Notes under the pieces: model-generated
Database searches by the model: none
What the model saw: only the letters and a program-made list of their open reading frames with translations
Told to the model about the DNA's origin: nothing
Assembly (NCBI GenBank): GCA_002381485.1
Contig: DFTJ01000017.1
Location: 55,798-65,510 of the forward strand
Reading direction: 5' to 3'
From: Candidatus Saccharibacteria bacterium UBA4215
GTDB lineage: Bacteria; Patescibacteriota; Saccharimonadia; Saccharimonadales; Saccharimonadaceae
Length of the DNA stretch: 9,713 nucleotides
Position numbers and translations under genes: made by a program
In this document: piece by piece, positions 1 to 7,106 of the stretch
Numbering within the stretch: position 1 is the first letter of the stretch
Layout of the letters: every line of letters starts with the position of its first letter

Positions 1-1
1 T

Positions 2-1081
2 GCTGGTATCGGCGGGGAGTCTTCTGTTGTTTGTGCCGCGAAAGATCAACCGGAGTACAGGAACAGTGTGAGCGCAGAGAATCATGCGGAGGCGTGGCAG
101 ATCGCGCTGGAGATGCTGGCTAAAAGTAACGCCTTTGGTGAAGTGCGGGCAGTTGGCCACCGCGTTGTTCATGGCGGCACCGACTTTACGAACTCTGTAG
201 AAATTGATGATGCGGTGCAAGATAAGCTCGCGAAGCTGACGGCACTTGACCCTCATCATATGCCAGCCGCACTCGAACTTATTGCGCTATTGCGCGCGCA
301 GTTCCCGGACATACCTCATGTCGCCTGCTTTGACACGAGTTTCTTTCGTGATATTCCCCGTGTTGCACAGATGACGTCCCTACCTCGTGAATATGAGTCG
401 CTTGGTGTCCGTCGATTTGGCTTTCACGGCCTGTCTTATCAAAACCTACAGGCTACCTTTCGGTCATTAGCGGGAGAAGCGGCAGTCAACGGCCGCGTTA
501 TCTATGCTCATCTAGGAAGTGGCGCTAGTCTGGTCGCAACAAGGAACGGCCAACCACAAGATATGACGATGGGCTTCTCCCCCGCTTCTGGTGTATTGAT
601 GAGCTCACGATCTGGTGACATAGACCCAGCCTTACCACTGTTTCTGCAGCAGCAAAAAAACATGGCGGCCGAAGATTTTGACCATATGATTAATTTTGAA
701 GCCGGCTTGCTGGGCGTTTCTGGGCTATCGAACGATATGCGCGTGCTCATCGAGGCAATGGATGAACACGAGGGTGCTCGTGAAGCGGTACTGTTATTCT
801 GCCACCAGGTTGCGAAATCGATCGCATCACTATCCGCTGCGATAGGCGGGCTTGATTCGCTTATATTTTCTGGTGGGATTGGCGAAAACGCGCCACTTGT
901 CCGCAAGATGGTGTGCGAGCAACTGGCCTACATGGGCATATCGCTTGATACAGAGGCCAACCAGCGCCACGCAGATTTGATCTCTTCTTCGGAGAGCGCA
1001 ATCGGCGTCCACGTTATTGCATCACATGAATCGCAGACGATAGTACAAGAAGTTCGGAAGCTAATACAACATAAGGAATAG
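2..1081 (+). CDS. ackA: Acetate kinase, 5'-truncated by the window edge
   Basis: Acetate/propionate kinase (ASKHA fold), interconverting acetyl phosphate + ADP and acetate + ATP in the cytoplasm. The frame is open from base 2, so the GTG at 68 is internal rather than the start. About 359 residues are visible against roughly 400 for the family. The missing N-terminus should hold the NxGSSSxK phosphate-binding motif. Visible family motifs include GHRVVHGG (about nt 151-177, substrate arginine), PHHMPA (equivalent to the HNPA histidine), FDTSFF (catalytic Asp; the usual FDTAFH ends in His), AHLGSG (about nt 506-523), SRSGDIDP (about nt 605-628, catalytic Arg) and GGIGENA in the nucleotide-binding part. 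A Glu near the C-terminus (ASHESQTI) matches the conserved PTNEE Glu. The gene ends in TAG six bases before phosphoketolase, so the two are almost certainly co-transcribed and share acetyl phosphate as intermediate. The sequence is somewhat divergent, but the family is clear. Confidence 0.95.
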   Translation, partial: AGIGGESSVVCAAKDQPEYRNSVSAENHAEAWQIALEMLAKSNAFGEVRAVGHRVVHGGTDFTNSVEIDDAVQDKLAKLTALDPHHMPAALELIALLRAQFPDIPHVACFDTSFFRDIPRVAQMTSLPREYESLGVRRFGFHGLSYQNLQATFRSLAGEAAVNGRVIYAHLGSGASLVATRNGQPQDMTMGFSPASGVLMSSRSGDIDPALPLFLQQQKNMAAEDFDHMINFEAGLLGVSGLSNDMRVLIEAMDEHEGAREAVLLFCHQVAKSIASLSAAIGGLDSLIFSGGIGENAPLVRKMVCEQLAYMGISLDTEANQRHADLISSSESAIGVHVIASHESQTIVQEVRKLIQHKE

Positions 1082-1087
1082 ACCCCA

Positions 1088-3457
1088 ATGCACGATTTTA
1101 ATATGCCCCTCACTGAAGATGCCGTCGAAAAAATTGATGCCTATTGGCGCGCTGCCAACTATATTTCTGTGGGCCAAATATATTTATCAGATAATCCCCT
1201 CCTTAAAGAACCTCTGCAGTTCGAACACATCAAAAAGATGGTCCTGGGCCACTGGGGCACGACGCCAGGTCAAAATTTCATCTATGCACACTTAAACCGC
1301 ATCATTAAAGAACATGATTTGAACATGCTCTACATCTCGGGTCCAGGACATGGCGGCCCGGCCGTTGTTGGCAATGTCTACTTGGAAGGGACGTTTAGCG
1401 AATACTACCCAGAGATCACACAAGACGAGAAGGGTCTCCGCGAGCTATTTAAGACGTTCTCATTCCCTGGAGGCCTGTCGAGTCATGTTTCGCCGCAAGT
1501 CCCCGGTTCTGTCCATGAAGGTGGAGAGCTGGGCTACTCGCTGAGTCATGCGTTCGGTGCCATATTCGATAACCCCAACCTTATTACAGCCTGTGTAGTT
1601 GGCGATGGCGAGGCGGAGACCGGCCCACTGGCAACTGCCTGGCATTCCAATAAGTTTATTAATCCGAAGACTGATGGCGCGGTTTTGCCGATCCTTCACT
1701 TAAATGGCTATAAGATCTCTAACCCAACTGTGCTGGCTCGGATTGAGCATGAAGAGCTAGAGCAATTGTTCCGCGGCTATGGATGGACTCCTTTGTTCGT
1801 TGAGGGCGATGACCCGCGCACCATGCACCAGTTGATGGCAGCTAAGATGGATGAAGCGGTGCGTATTATTCAAGACATCCAGCATAACGCGCGCGAGAAC
1901 GACGACACGACTCGTCCGCGCTGGCCAATGATCATTCTGCGATCTCCGAAGGGCTGGACAGGCCCGAAGGAAGTAAACGGCAAAAAGAACGAGGACAACT
2001 TCTTGTCGCACCAAGTGCCGATCTTGATTGATGAAGATCACAAGGACAACGTCCGCCTGGTTGAGGAATGGCTGAAAAGCTATCGCCCAGAAGAGCTATT
2101 TGATGATAAGGGCGCGCTACTGCCTGAGCTCGCAGAGCTTGCGCCAACCGGGAAGCGAAGGATGGGTGCGAACCCTCATGCCAACGGCGGGAACCTCCTG
2201 CTTGATTTACGTATGCCCGACTTCAGAGACTACGCTATCGATGTGCCATTCCGTGGCGTTGGCGGTATGGGGAACGTCAAAGCACTCGGCCCCTTCATCC
2301 GAGATGTTATTCGGTTGAACGATCACGGACGCAACTTCCGCCTCTTCGGGCCCGACGAAGCGATGTCAAATCGCCTCGACGCTGTATTTGAAGTGACGAA
2401 CCGCCAATGGTCTGCTCGCATTAAAGATTCGGATGAATTTATTGCGACTGATGGTGCAGTGCTGGATTCGATGCTAAGCGAGCATCAATCGCAGGGCTGG
2501 CTGGAAGGGTATTTGCTGACAGGTCGGCATGGGCTGTTGAACAGCTATGAAGCCTTCATCCGCATCGTTGACTCGATGGTCAGCCAACACGCCAAGTGGA
2601 TTAAGATGTCTTCTGAATTACCATGGCGTAAAGAGATTTCATCGCTCAATTACCTCCTCACCTCGCACGTGTGGCGCCAAGACCACAATGGCTTCACCCA
2701 CCAAGATCCTGGTTTCATCGATCACTTGGTGAATAAAAAGGCGGAAGTGGCTCGAGTTTACTTACCGCCGGACGCCAACACGCTGCTTTCGGTGGTGGAT
2801 CATATGCTGCGCAGCAAGAACTATATTAATCTTGTGGTTGCCGGCAAGCACGATACGCAGCAATGGCTCTCGATGGATGAGGCTATCGAGCACTGCTCGC
2901 GCGGGGCGGGCATCTGGGACTGGGCAAGTACTGACAATGGTGCTGAGCCAGACGTCGTGATGGCCTGCGCGGGCGACATCCCAACGCTCGAGGCGCTAGC
3001 GGCCGCTTCAATCTTGCGCGAACACCTACCTGACCTAAAGCTTCGTTTCGTGAACATTGTCGACTTGATGCGTCTGCAGCCAGATACCGAACACCCCCAC
3101 GGTATGAGCGATCCCGAGTACGATCAGTTGTTTACGCGTGATAAAGAAACTATCTTTGCCTTCCACGGGTATCCGTGGTTAATCCATCGCCTGACGTATC
3201 GCCGGGCCAACCGCAACCTTCACGTTCGGGGGTATAAAGAAGAAGGTTCGATCACAACGCCGTTCGATATGGCGGTGCGAAACGGCCTAGACCGATTTAA
3301 CCTTGTCATTGATGTCATCGAACGCGTCGGCCTTGATTCGGAAGAAGCACGCAAATTACACGAAAAGATGGCTATGAAGTTAATCGAGCACACGAATTAT
3401 ATCAACCGCGAAGGCATCGACATGCCCGAGGTGCGTGAGTGGCAGTGGCCGAAGTAG
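1088..3457 (+). CDS. xfp: Xylulose-5-phosphate/fructose-6-phosphate phosphoketolase
   Basis: Thiamine-diphosphate enzyme that cleaves xylulose 5-phosphate (and often fructose 6-phosphate) with phosphate to give acetyl phosphate plus glyceraldehyde 3-phosphate (or erythrose 4-phosphate). At 789 residues it has full family length. Motifs in order: [17 protein letters not shown] (55-71), GPGHGGPA (85-92), the phosphoketolase signature [15 protein letters not shown] (144-158), the ThDP/Mg site GDGEAETGP (172-180), and [12 protein letters not shown] (479-490) in the pyrimidine-binding domain with its conserved Glu488. ATG at 1088 has an AAGGA Shine-Dalgarno at 1073-1077, inside the 3' end of acetate kinase. 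With that kinase it forms a phosphoketolase shunt yielding ATP from acetyl phosphate. Substrate preference (X5P only, or F6P too) cannot be read from the sequence. It ends in TAG one base before a convergent gene, with no hairpin terminator between them. Confidence 0.98.
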   Translation: MHDFNMPLTEDAVEKIDAYWRAANYISVGQIYLSDNPLLKEPLQFEHIKKMVLGHWGTTPGQNFIYAHLNRIIKEHDLNMLYISGPGHGGPAVVGNVYLEGTFSEYYPEITQDEKGLRELFKTFSFPGGLSSHVSPQVPGSVHEGGELGYSLSHAFGAIFDNPNLITACVVGDGEAETGPLATAWHSNKFINPKTDGAVLPILHLNGYKISNPTVLARIEHEELEQLFRGYGWTPLFVEGDDPRTMHQLMAAKMDEAVRIIQDIQHNARENDDTTRPRWPMIILRSPKGWTGPKEVNGKKNEDNFLSHQVPILIDEDHKDNVRLVEEWLKSYRPEELFDDKGALLPELAELAPTGKRRMGANPHANGGNLLLDLRMPDFRDYAIDVPFRGVGGMGNVKALGPFIRDVIRLNDHGRNFRLFGPDEAMSNRLDAVFEVTNRQWSARIKDSDEFIATDGAVLDSMLSEHQSQGWLEGYLLTGRHGLLNSYEAFIRIVDSMVSQHAKWIKMSSELPWRKEISSLNYLLTSHVWRQDHNGFTHQDPGFIDHLVNKKAEVARVYLPPDANTLLSVVDHMLRSKNYINLVVAGKHDTQQWLSMDEAIEHCSRGAGIWDWASTDNGAEPDVVMACAGDIPTLEALAAASILREHLPDLKLRFVNIVDLMRLQPDTEHPHGMSDPEYDQLFTRDKETIFAFHGYPWLIHRLTYRRANRNLHVRGYKEEGSITTPFDMAVRNGLDRFNLVIDVIERVGLDSEEARKLHEKMAMKLIEHTNYINREGIDMPEVREWQWPK

Positions 3458-3458
3458 C

Positions 3459-4022
3459 TTAGACGGATTCGTCGGGCTGAACGGTTGATCTATTGCTATT
3501 AACAAAGTGCACAACTTCTTCGATCGTGGGGGTATGGCCATCGTCAGTATTCACTACAAGCTGCGGGATGCCCAAATCCAAGGGTTGGGCATACTCGTCC
3601 AAATGATCACGATGGTAGGACGCTCTGTCAAGCAGGACTTCCCTTCTTCGAATAATATCTGGTGTCTGACTTTTCATTACTCGATCTGTGTATCGCTGAA
3701 TCGGATCGGCAGTGACAACGTGGACATTAATTACATTCGCAACCGTCTGAAGTTTCTCTACAATCTTTTCTTTGGCATTATTCTTATGAAGTGCGCCATC
3801 GAATACAAAGCTGACATTTTTCTGTGCTATTTCAGACATGACGGGAACCAAGACGCTATCCATAACGACCGACCTATCATGTCCTGTCTCGTTAAACTCA
3901 ATGCCGCCATGGACAAGATCGTTTGAAATATGTGGAATGTATAGCTGTTCAGAGAGGATGCTTGCGAGAGTAGTTTTTCCAGATCCCGGAGCGCCGCTGA
4001 CAAGGATAATAAGTGGCTTCAT
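3459..4022 (-). CDS. Small P-loop (AAA_33-type) kinase-like NTPase
   Basis: 187-residue P-loop NTPase of the small-kinase type (AAA_33/zeta-toxin-like/shikimate-kinase-like group). The Walker A motif GAPGSGKTT is at residues 10-18. A likely substrate-side element HISNDLV is at 31-37, a hydrophobic Walker B-like strand SFVFDGAL at 71-78, and the strand INVHVVTADPIQRYTDRV (98-115) resembles the lid/arginine region of this group. It has no transmembrane segment. The phosphate acceptor (nucleoside, sugar, peptide or nucleic-acid end) cannot be told. Start: the only good ATG (4022-4020) is preceded by TATTAT and exactly six bases, predicting a leaderless transcript. It is divergent from the FKBP gene and convergent with phosphoketolase, with one base between the stop codons. 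Toxin activity of the zeta type is possible, but no antitoxin partner is seen. Confidence 0.8.
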   Translation of the reverse strand: MKPLIILVSGAPGSGKTTLASILSEQLYIPHISNDLVHGGIEFNETGHDRSVVMDSVLVPVMSEIAQKNVSFVFDGALHKNNAKEKIVEKLQTVANVINVHVVTADPIQRYTDRVMKSQTPDIIRRREVLLDRASYHRDHLDEYAQPLDLGIPQLVVNTDDGHTPTIEEVVHFVNSNRSTVQPDESV

Positions 4023-4075
4023 GCTTCTATAATACCAAAGATGTGCAGCCTGCAGTATTTGGGTATACTAGAAGC
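4023..4075. promoter_or_regulatory. Near-symmetric divergent promoter
   Basis: The entire 53-bp gap between two divergent genes is an imperfect inverted repeat centred at about 4049. Read outward on each strand, both sides end in TTTGG(G), then a -10 box, then AGAAGC and ATG. The minus-strand -10 is TATTAT (4034-4029) and the plus-strand -10 is TATACT (4064-4069). Near the centre are GTGCAG (4043-4048) and CTGCAG (4050-4055), where weak -35 elements would lie. Both -10 boxes end six bases before an ATG, so transcription should begin at or next to the start codon on both sides. Confidence 0.7.
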
Positions 4076-4477
4076 ATGGCATTATTCTCAAAACGCAAAG
4101 GTACCGACATGGAAGACTTCACTCCATTCGGCAAGAAGAAACGGCAGGAACAGCTTGAGGTAAGTGATGTGGTCGTTGGCAATGGCATCGAGGCTTTGCC
4201 CGATGCAACAGTGACGGTGCATTACACGGGTGCATTGTGTGCAACAGGAAAAATTTTTGAAAGTAGCCATGACTCCGGTAGTCCAGTGACGTTCGGCCTC
4301 AATCAGGTCATCGAGGGGTGGACTCAGGGTGTGCCTGGTATGATGGCTGGTGGCACACGTCGACTTTTGATCCCGTCGAGCATGGCATATGGTCAGAGAC
4401 GTGCGTCATCGGCTATTCCTCCGAATAGTGACCTCGTTTTCGACATCGAGCTTATCGCTGTCGAGAATGTAGGCTAA
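4076..4477 (+). CDS. FKBP-type peptidyl-prolyl cis-trans isomerase
   Basis: Cytoplasmic FKBP-fold prolyl isomerase of 133 residues: a basic N-terminal extension of about 30 residues, then one complete FKBP domain. Motifs: VTVHYTGAL (46-54), GKIFESSHD (58-66, the GxxFDSS-like strand with an acidic residue in the pocket), VTFGLNQVIEGWTQGVPGM (71-89, with the pocket V-I-W), GGTRRLLIPSSMAYG (92-106, with the pocket Tyr105), and IPPNSDLVFDIELI (114-127). No signal peptide or lipobox is seen. Start: ATG 4076 lies six bases after TATACT, mirroring the divergent gene. A second ATG at 4109 with AAAGG at 4097-4101 (7-base spacer) would give a 101-residue-plus core without the first 11 residues and remains possible. 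The 3' end overlaps the convergent 2H-like gene by 26 bp. Confidence 0.92.
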   Translation: MALFSKRKGTDMEDFTPFGKKKRQEQLEVSDVVVGNGIEALPDATVTVHYTGALCATGKIFESSHDSGSPVTFGLNQVIEGWTQGVPGMMAGGTRRLLIPSSMAYGQRRASSAIPPNSDLVFDIELIAVENVG

Positions 4478-4967
4478 ACTCATGAAAAGCAATGGAATCT
4501 TGTGAACCGGCGGCAGTTTCGGCGTCCTTAAGTAGAACCACCTTCGTGATTTGGAAGGTACGATTGGTGAACGAATCGGCATCTATAACCATTCGGCCGC
4601 CGTACTCAGCGGTTATGTGCGGCATGTAGTTTGCTCCATCGCGTTCGGGATAGCGTGAGACCATAGCATCGCCCATGAAAGATATGAAATCGTTGTGAAA
4701 CGCCATTAATTCAGGCGCGGGATGCACCTCAACTACCTTGACGGGCATCCTTTCAGGTTTTATGAGCTCTTTTGTGACAACACCTAAAGGCCTTCGTGAA
4801 TTGCAGTAATCTTGTATCTTTGCGATGAGTTCATTCTCATTTATGCCTACAGGTTTGAAGCGGCGCTTCAAGGCAATCTGCGGATACCATCCATTTTTTC
4901 CATCATACACAGGCTCGCCCAGGCTGGGGTTTCTATCGATAAATGCAACGAGTTGGTATGGAAACAT
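4452..4967 (-). CDS. 2H phosphoesterase / 2'-5' RNA ligase-like protein, first HxT motif degenerate
   Basis: 171-residue protein resembling the 2H superfamily (2'-5' RNA ligase, cyclic phosphodiesterase). The second half carries a good motif, MPHITAEY (115-122, His117 and Thr119), preceded by the usual helix ELMAFHNDFISFMGD (86-100). In the first half, YPQIALKRRFKPVGINENELIAKI (28-51) aligns by eye with the usual PHITLKxxF context, but the HxT is Gln30-Ile-Ala32. Active 2H enzymes need both histidines, so this protein may be inactive as a phosphoesterase or have another role. Start: ATG 4967 is six bases after TACCCT. An in-frame TTG at 5003 coincides with the first bases of the TTGAAA -35 box and is rejected. 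It overlaps the 3' end of the convergent FKBP gene by 26 bp and has its own promoter in the gap after the ATP-grasp gene. Confidence 0.7.
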   Translation of the reverse strand: MFPYQLVAFIDRNPSLGEPVYDGKNGWYPQIALKRRFKPVGINENELIAKIQDYCNSRRPLGVVTKELIKPERMPVKVVEVHPAPELMAFHNDFISFMGDAMVSRYPERDGANYMPHITAEYGGRMVIDADSFTNRTFQITKVVLLKDAETAAGSQDSIAFHEFSLHSRQR

Positions 4968-4973
4968 GCCCGT

Positions 4974-5003
4974 AGGGTAGCACAGGCAGTACAATATTTT
5001 CAA
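4974..5003 (-). promoter_or_regulatory. Promoter of the 2H-like gene (leaderless type)
   Basis: On the minus strand, TTGAAA (5003-4998) is followed by an 18-base spacer and TACCCT (4979-4974). TGC directly precedes the -10, making an extended -10. Six further bases (ACGGGC) lead to the ATG at 4967, so the predicted transcription start is at or beside the start codon. No Shine-Dalgarno is present. Confidence 0.65.
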
Positions 5004-5030
5004 TTAATGCTGGGCGGCATTGCCTTCGGG

Positions 5031-5819
5031 TTAGCCAAGGATCTCATAGAGGTTTTTTGCGAGGTTGACTCCTGTCAGTTCATAGAATTTTGCAAATCCA
5101 GGAGACCTATTCACTTCTATAAGTCTTAATTCGCCGCTTGTTGTCCGTGCGATATCAAGCCCTACGATCTCAAGATCGGGGGCTTTTTCCATTACACTAA
5201 GTGAAAATTGGACTTCATCGTCCGTTAAGTCGCGAGCGCTCACCCCCTGCGCCTTGCTGTTTTCTGTCATGCTTTGTCGCACAACCCCAATAGTAAAAAC
5301 ATGACCAAATATTACATACACTCGCAACTCTTCTTGTATACCTAGCGACTCCTGCACGACCCAGTCCCCGAAAGACGTTAGAGCTTTCTCTCTGTCCCAG
5401 GTGACGCCGCTTCCATTCGAAGAGAGCCTGTTCTTGTATATCGGTCGACGGAAGTCAGAGATAGAAAGTTGTCTGTCGAATAACTTTGTATATGGCATAA
5501 AGCTACCAAAGATGTTGTATTGCAGCCATTTATCCTCGAAAGCAATTATTTCATCTACGTTATCCATGTTATCTATGATCTTTACTTTTGGGTTCACCCT
5601 TTTTGTTTGCTGTACTAAGCTGTTGATTTCTTTTCGAAAATTTTGAGGTAGCGTATCCTGTTCGGCGAAGTGGCTTCTAATGTACAGCGTATCGTAAAAG
5701 GTATCCTTGCTTTCCACTGTGTCTTTATCAAGGAGTATGACGTCCGCGTATTTACCTAGAAGCCCCGCTGAAGACTCGGTGCTAACGGCGATTACTAGAT
5801 TGTTCATTCGCTTTATCAT
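5031..5819 (-). CDS. ATP-grasp (RimK-like) ligase family protein
   Basis: 262-residue protein whose C-terminal two-thirds has ATP-grasp features. They are YKNRLSSNGSGVTW (128-141; Lys plus Ser/Gly-rich ATP-binding loop), VVQESLG (154-160; adenine-contact strand), EELRVYVIFGHVFTIGVVRQS (163-183; the RV-x-V strands typical of RimK-like enzymes), and the Mg-binding LEIVGLDIA (217-225, Asp222) with LRLIEVNRSPGF (231-242, Glu235 and Asn237). The N-terminal about 120 residues form a less conserved, probably substrate-side domain. Such enzymes join a carboxylate to an amine or thiol via an acyl phosphate; the substrate is unknown. ATG 5819 has a strong GGAGG (5833-5829) nine bases upstream. It lies downstream of the 63-residue gene on the same strand but 161 bp away, so co-transcription is uncertain. 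The stop is TAA. Confidence 0.8.
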   Translation of the reverse strand: MIKRMNNLVIAVSTESSAGLLGKYADVILLDKDTVESKDTFYDTLYIRSHFAEQDTLPQNFRKEINSLVQQTKRVNPKVKIIDNMDNVDEIIAFEDKWLQYNIFGSFMPYTKLFDRQLSISDFRRPIYKNRLSSNGSGVTWDREKALTSFGDWVVQESLGIQEELRVYVIFGHVFTIGVVRQSMTENSKAQGVSARDLTDDEVQFSLSVMEKAPDLEIVGLDIARTTSGELRLIEVNRSPGFAKFYELTGVNLAKNLYEILG

Positions 5820-5828
5820 AACAAAAAG

Positions 5829-5833
5829 CCTCC
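5829..5833 (-). promoter_or_regulatory. Shine-Dalgarno of the ATP-grasp gene
   Basis: GGAGG on the minus strand, nine bases before the ATG at 5819. This site decides between that ATG and a later in-frame ATG four codons downstream. The rest of the gap 5834-5980 shows no further gene, strong promoter or hairpin that I can support. Confidence 0.75.
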
Positions 5834-5980
5834 GAATTGAAGACTTTTAACTGAAATTAGCAAAGCGAAAATCCTTAAGGCGACTGCTCGTGGATGAGAT
5901 TAGAGCTTACTCAGGCAGCAAAGTGCCCCACATCATCGACGCAGAGCACTAAGCTTATTGCGGGTAATGCGGGGCTCGCT

Positions 5981-6172
5981 TCAGGACGCGTTCTGCCACT
6001 CGGGAAGTGCTCTGATCTCGAGCAACTGCTCGACACCGATCTCATCCTTCGCGACGCCGTGTTCGGCGCACCACTTCTCGACCACTTGGTCACGGGTGCG
6101 GATCTGACCCTCGCTCTCAGGAGAGCTTCGGATCAGCGAATCACGGATTGCGTTTGTTGATGCGTCACTCAT
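5981..6172 (-). CDS. 63-residue hypothetical protein
   Basis: Small, charged, soluble protein of unknown function. The N-terminal third is Ser/Arg/Glu-rich, followed by two probable helices (TRDQVVEKWCAEHG, 27-39, and EIGVEQLLEIRALPEW, 44-59) linked by GVAKD. It has one Cys (35) and two Trp, and no signal or membrane segment. Reality as a gene is supported mainly by context: a near-consensus sigma70 promoter lies 38-66 bases upstream, and a GAGG Shine-Dalgarno (6180-6177) lies four bases before the ATG. It ends in TGA. I do not recognise the family. It could be a small nucleic-acid-binding or regulatory protein, but nothing visible shows that. Confidence 0.65.
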   Translation of the reverse strand: MSDASTNAIRDSLIRSSPESEGQIRTRDQVVEKWCAEHGVAKDEIGVEQLLEIRALPEWQNAS

Positions 6173-6209
6173 CGTTCCTCATTTCGTGTAGGGAATGGTG
6201 ATAGATAAT

Positions 6210-6238
6210 ATTATAACAAATAACTCAAGTAAAGTCAA
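6210..6238 (-). promoter_or_regulatory. Near-consensus sigma70 promoter
   Basis: Minus strand TTGACT (6238-6233), a 17-base spacer, then a perfect TATAAT (6215-6210). The predicted start near 6203 gives a leader of about 30 nt before the 63-residue gene. It begins only about 12 bases after the CCA end of the tRNA-Trp-like gene, so it is separate from the tRNA transcript. This is the strongest promoter by eye in the window. Confidence 0.85.
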
Positions 6239-6250
6239 TGTGCTTATGCT

Positions 6251-6361
6251 TGGCAGGGGCACGTGGAATCGAACCACGATCTAAGCTTTTGGAGAGCTTT
6301 ATACTAGCCTATAGTGGACAGGCGAACCGAAGCATCTGTTAGAAACTCCAGTTTTGCCCAT
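6251..6361 (-). tRNA. trnW: tRNA-Trp (CCA anticodon) with an enlarged D-arm region; possibly interrupted or a remnant
   Basis: The 3' part is canonical. The anticodon stem AAGCT/AGCTT (6299-6295 with 6287-6283) is perfect and encloses the loop CTCCAAA, with anticodon CCA at 6292-6290. A 4-nt variable loop follows, then a 5-bp T stem CGTGG/CCACG with loop TTCGATT, the acceptor strand TGCCCCT, discriminator G73 (typical of tRNA-Trp) and an encoded CCA (6253-6251). The 5' acceptor candidate ATGGGCA (6361-6355) pairs 6 of 7. Between it and the anticodon stem lie 55 nt instead of 19. That segment contains a D-arm-like ACTATAGGCTAGT next to the anticodon stem and an extra self-complementary segment (TGG/CCA and ACAG/CTGT pairs). 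It could be a functional tRNA with an insertion, a processed precursor, or a 3' remnant at an attachment site. Confidence 0.7.
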
Positions 6362-6379
6362 CCTGCTAAAGCCATATAA

Positions 6380-6406
6380 ATCGTAAATACCGGCTATTTA
6401 TACGAT
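6380..6406 (-). terminator. AT-rich hairpin between the DsbA-like gene and the tRNA; weak terminator candidate
   Basis: Read on the minus strand, ATCGTATAAATA pairs with TATTTACGAT around a GCCGG loop with a 2-nt bulge, and is followed by TTTATAT. It lies 64 bases after the DsbA-like stop and 19 bases before the tRNA-like 5' end. The stem is AT-rich and the T tract short, so termination would be weak. It may instead be part of the tRNA promoter region. The rest of 6407-6469 holds nothing I recognise except a GATCGG direct repeat. Confidence 0.35.
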
Positions 6407-6469
6407 CGGATCTGTTGATCGGCGTATTTAGTCATTTGGAGACCAATATAGTCGGAAGATCCGTAGGTG

Positions 6470-7099
6470 TTAGTTGCTTTTTGCGAGAGCATCATCAAGC
6501 AATTTGGTGAATGCCTCGACAGTATTTTGCGGGTTATCAATCTTTTCACCGTTCAGCGCGAATGTTGGCGTTCCATTGCCTCCTAGTTTCTTTACTTCAG
6601 CAAGGTCAGCGTTAATGATCGCTTTTGTTTCAGCGCTTGCTAGGTCTGTATTGTATTGTGCTATATCGAGCCCGATTTCTTTGGCGTACGATTCAAACGT
6701 TGCAGTACGTTCTGTACTCATATTTTCCCAAGACTTTTGACGTTCGAATAACATATCATGCATTTCAAAGAACTTGCCTTGTTTGGCGGCTGCTTGAGCA
6801 GCTGCAGCTGCAGCAAGTGCATTCGAGTGACTTGACGAGATTGGGAAGTACTTAATCTCGAACTTCACTGTATCTTTGTATTTTTCCTTCACTTCTTTGA
6901 CCGTAGGGTAGAAAGCGTAGCAAGCCTCACACTGAAAGTCGACATACTCAGTCAGTGTTACTTTACTATCAGGGTTACCGTAAACATTACTTGATCCAGT
7001 TGTGGTGACGTCGTCCGTACCTGCACTTCTCGATAGCAAAACTATTGCCACGAAGCCGACGATGATCGCAGCTAAGACGATAATAAAACGCTTGTTCAT
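6470..7099 (-). CDS. Membrane-anchored DsbA-like thioredoxin-fold oxidoreductase
   Basis: 209 residues: a short cytoplasmic start (MNKR), one N-terminal membrane anchor (5-22), a Ser/Thr-rich linker (about 24-40), then a thioredoxin fold with an inserted helical domain (DsbA / Thioredoxin_4 family). The redox motif C57-E-A-C60 follows the strand VTLTEYVDFQ, and the cis-proline loop is GTPTF (176-180). An Ala-rich helix (94-105) lies in the insert. It should act outside the membrane, forming or shuffling disulfides. No VKOR/DsbB partner is in the window. ATG 7099 has AAGGAG (7112-7107) with a 7-base C-rich spacer. Likely clients are its neighbours: the small membrane protein with C38/C42 and the His-rich protein with only C95 and C288. 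It is the last gene of a same-strand run of three. Confidence 0.93.
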   Translation of the reverse strand: MNKRFIIVLAAIIVGFVAIVLLSRSAGTDDVTTTGSSNVYGNPDSKVTLTEYVDFQCEACYAFYPTVKEVKEKYKDTVKFEIKYFPISSSHSNALAAAAAAQAAAKQGKFFEMHDMLFERQKSWENMSTERTATFESYAKEIGLDIAQYNTDLASAETKAIINADLAEVKKLGGNGTPTFALNGEKIDNPQNTVEAFTKLLDDALAKSN

Positions 7100-7106
7100 G
7101 GGGGGA

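Noticed and set aside
508..906. 132-codon open frame on the minus strand
   Set aside because: Antisense to acetate kinase, Ser/Pro-rich shadow composition.
3507..3926. 139-codon open frame on the plus strand
   Set aside because: Antisense to the well-supported P-loop kinase; its translation lacks domain-like features and it has no ribosome site.
4013..4075. Longer FKBP start at 4013
   Set aside because: It would overlap the divergent gene and run through both -10 boxes; the extra residues do not resemble FKBP.
4097..4111. FKBP start at ATG 4109 with AAAGG upstream
   Set aside because: Not excluded, but ATG 4076 has the same -10 spacing as the mirrored gene; I keep 4076 and mention 4109 as alternative.
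4968..5003. TTG start at 5003 for the 2H-like gene
   Set aside because: The TTG is the start of a TTGAAA -35 box with an 18-base spacer to TACCCT; the ATG at 4967 fits the promoter and the protein.
6251..6361. tmRNA (ssrA) as an explanation of the long tRNA-like locus
   Set aside because: It has a full anticodon arm with CCA, discriminator G and no tag reading frame; tmRNA needs an Ala-type acceptor and much greater length.
6785..6815. GCA/GCT-rich triplet run
   Set aside because: It is coding sequence for an Ala-rich helix of the DsbA-like protein, not an independent repeat.
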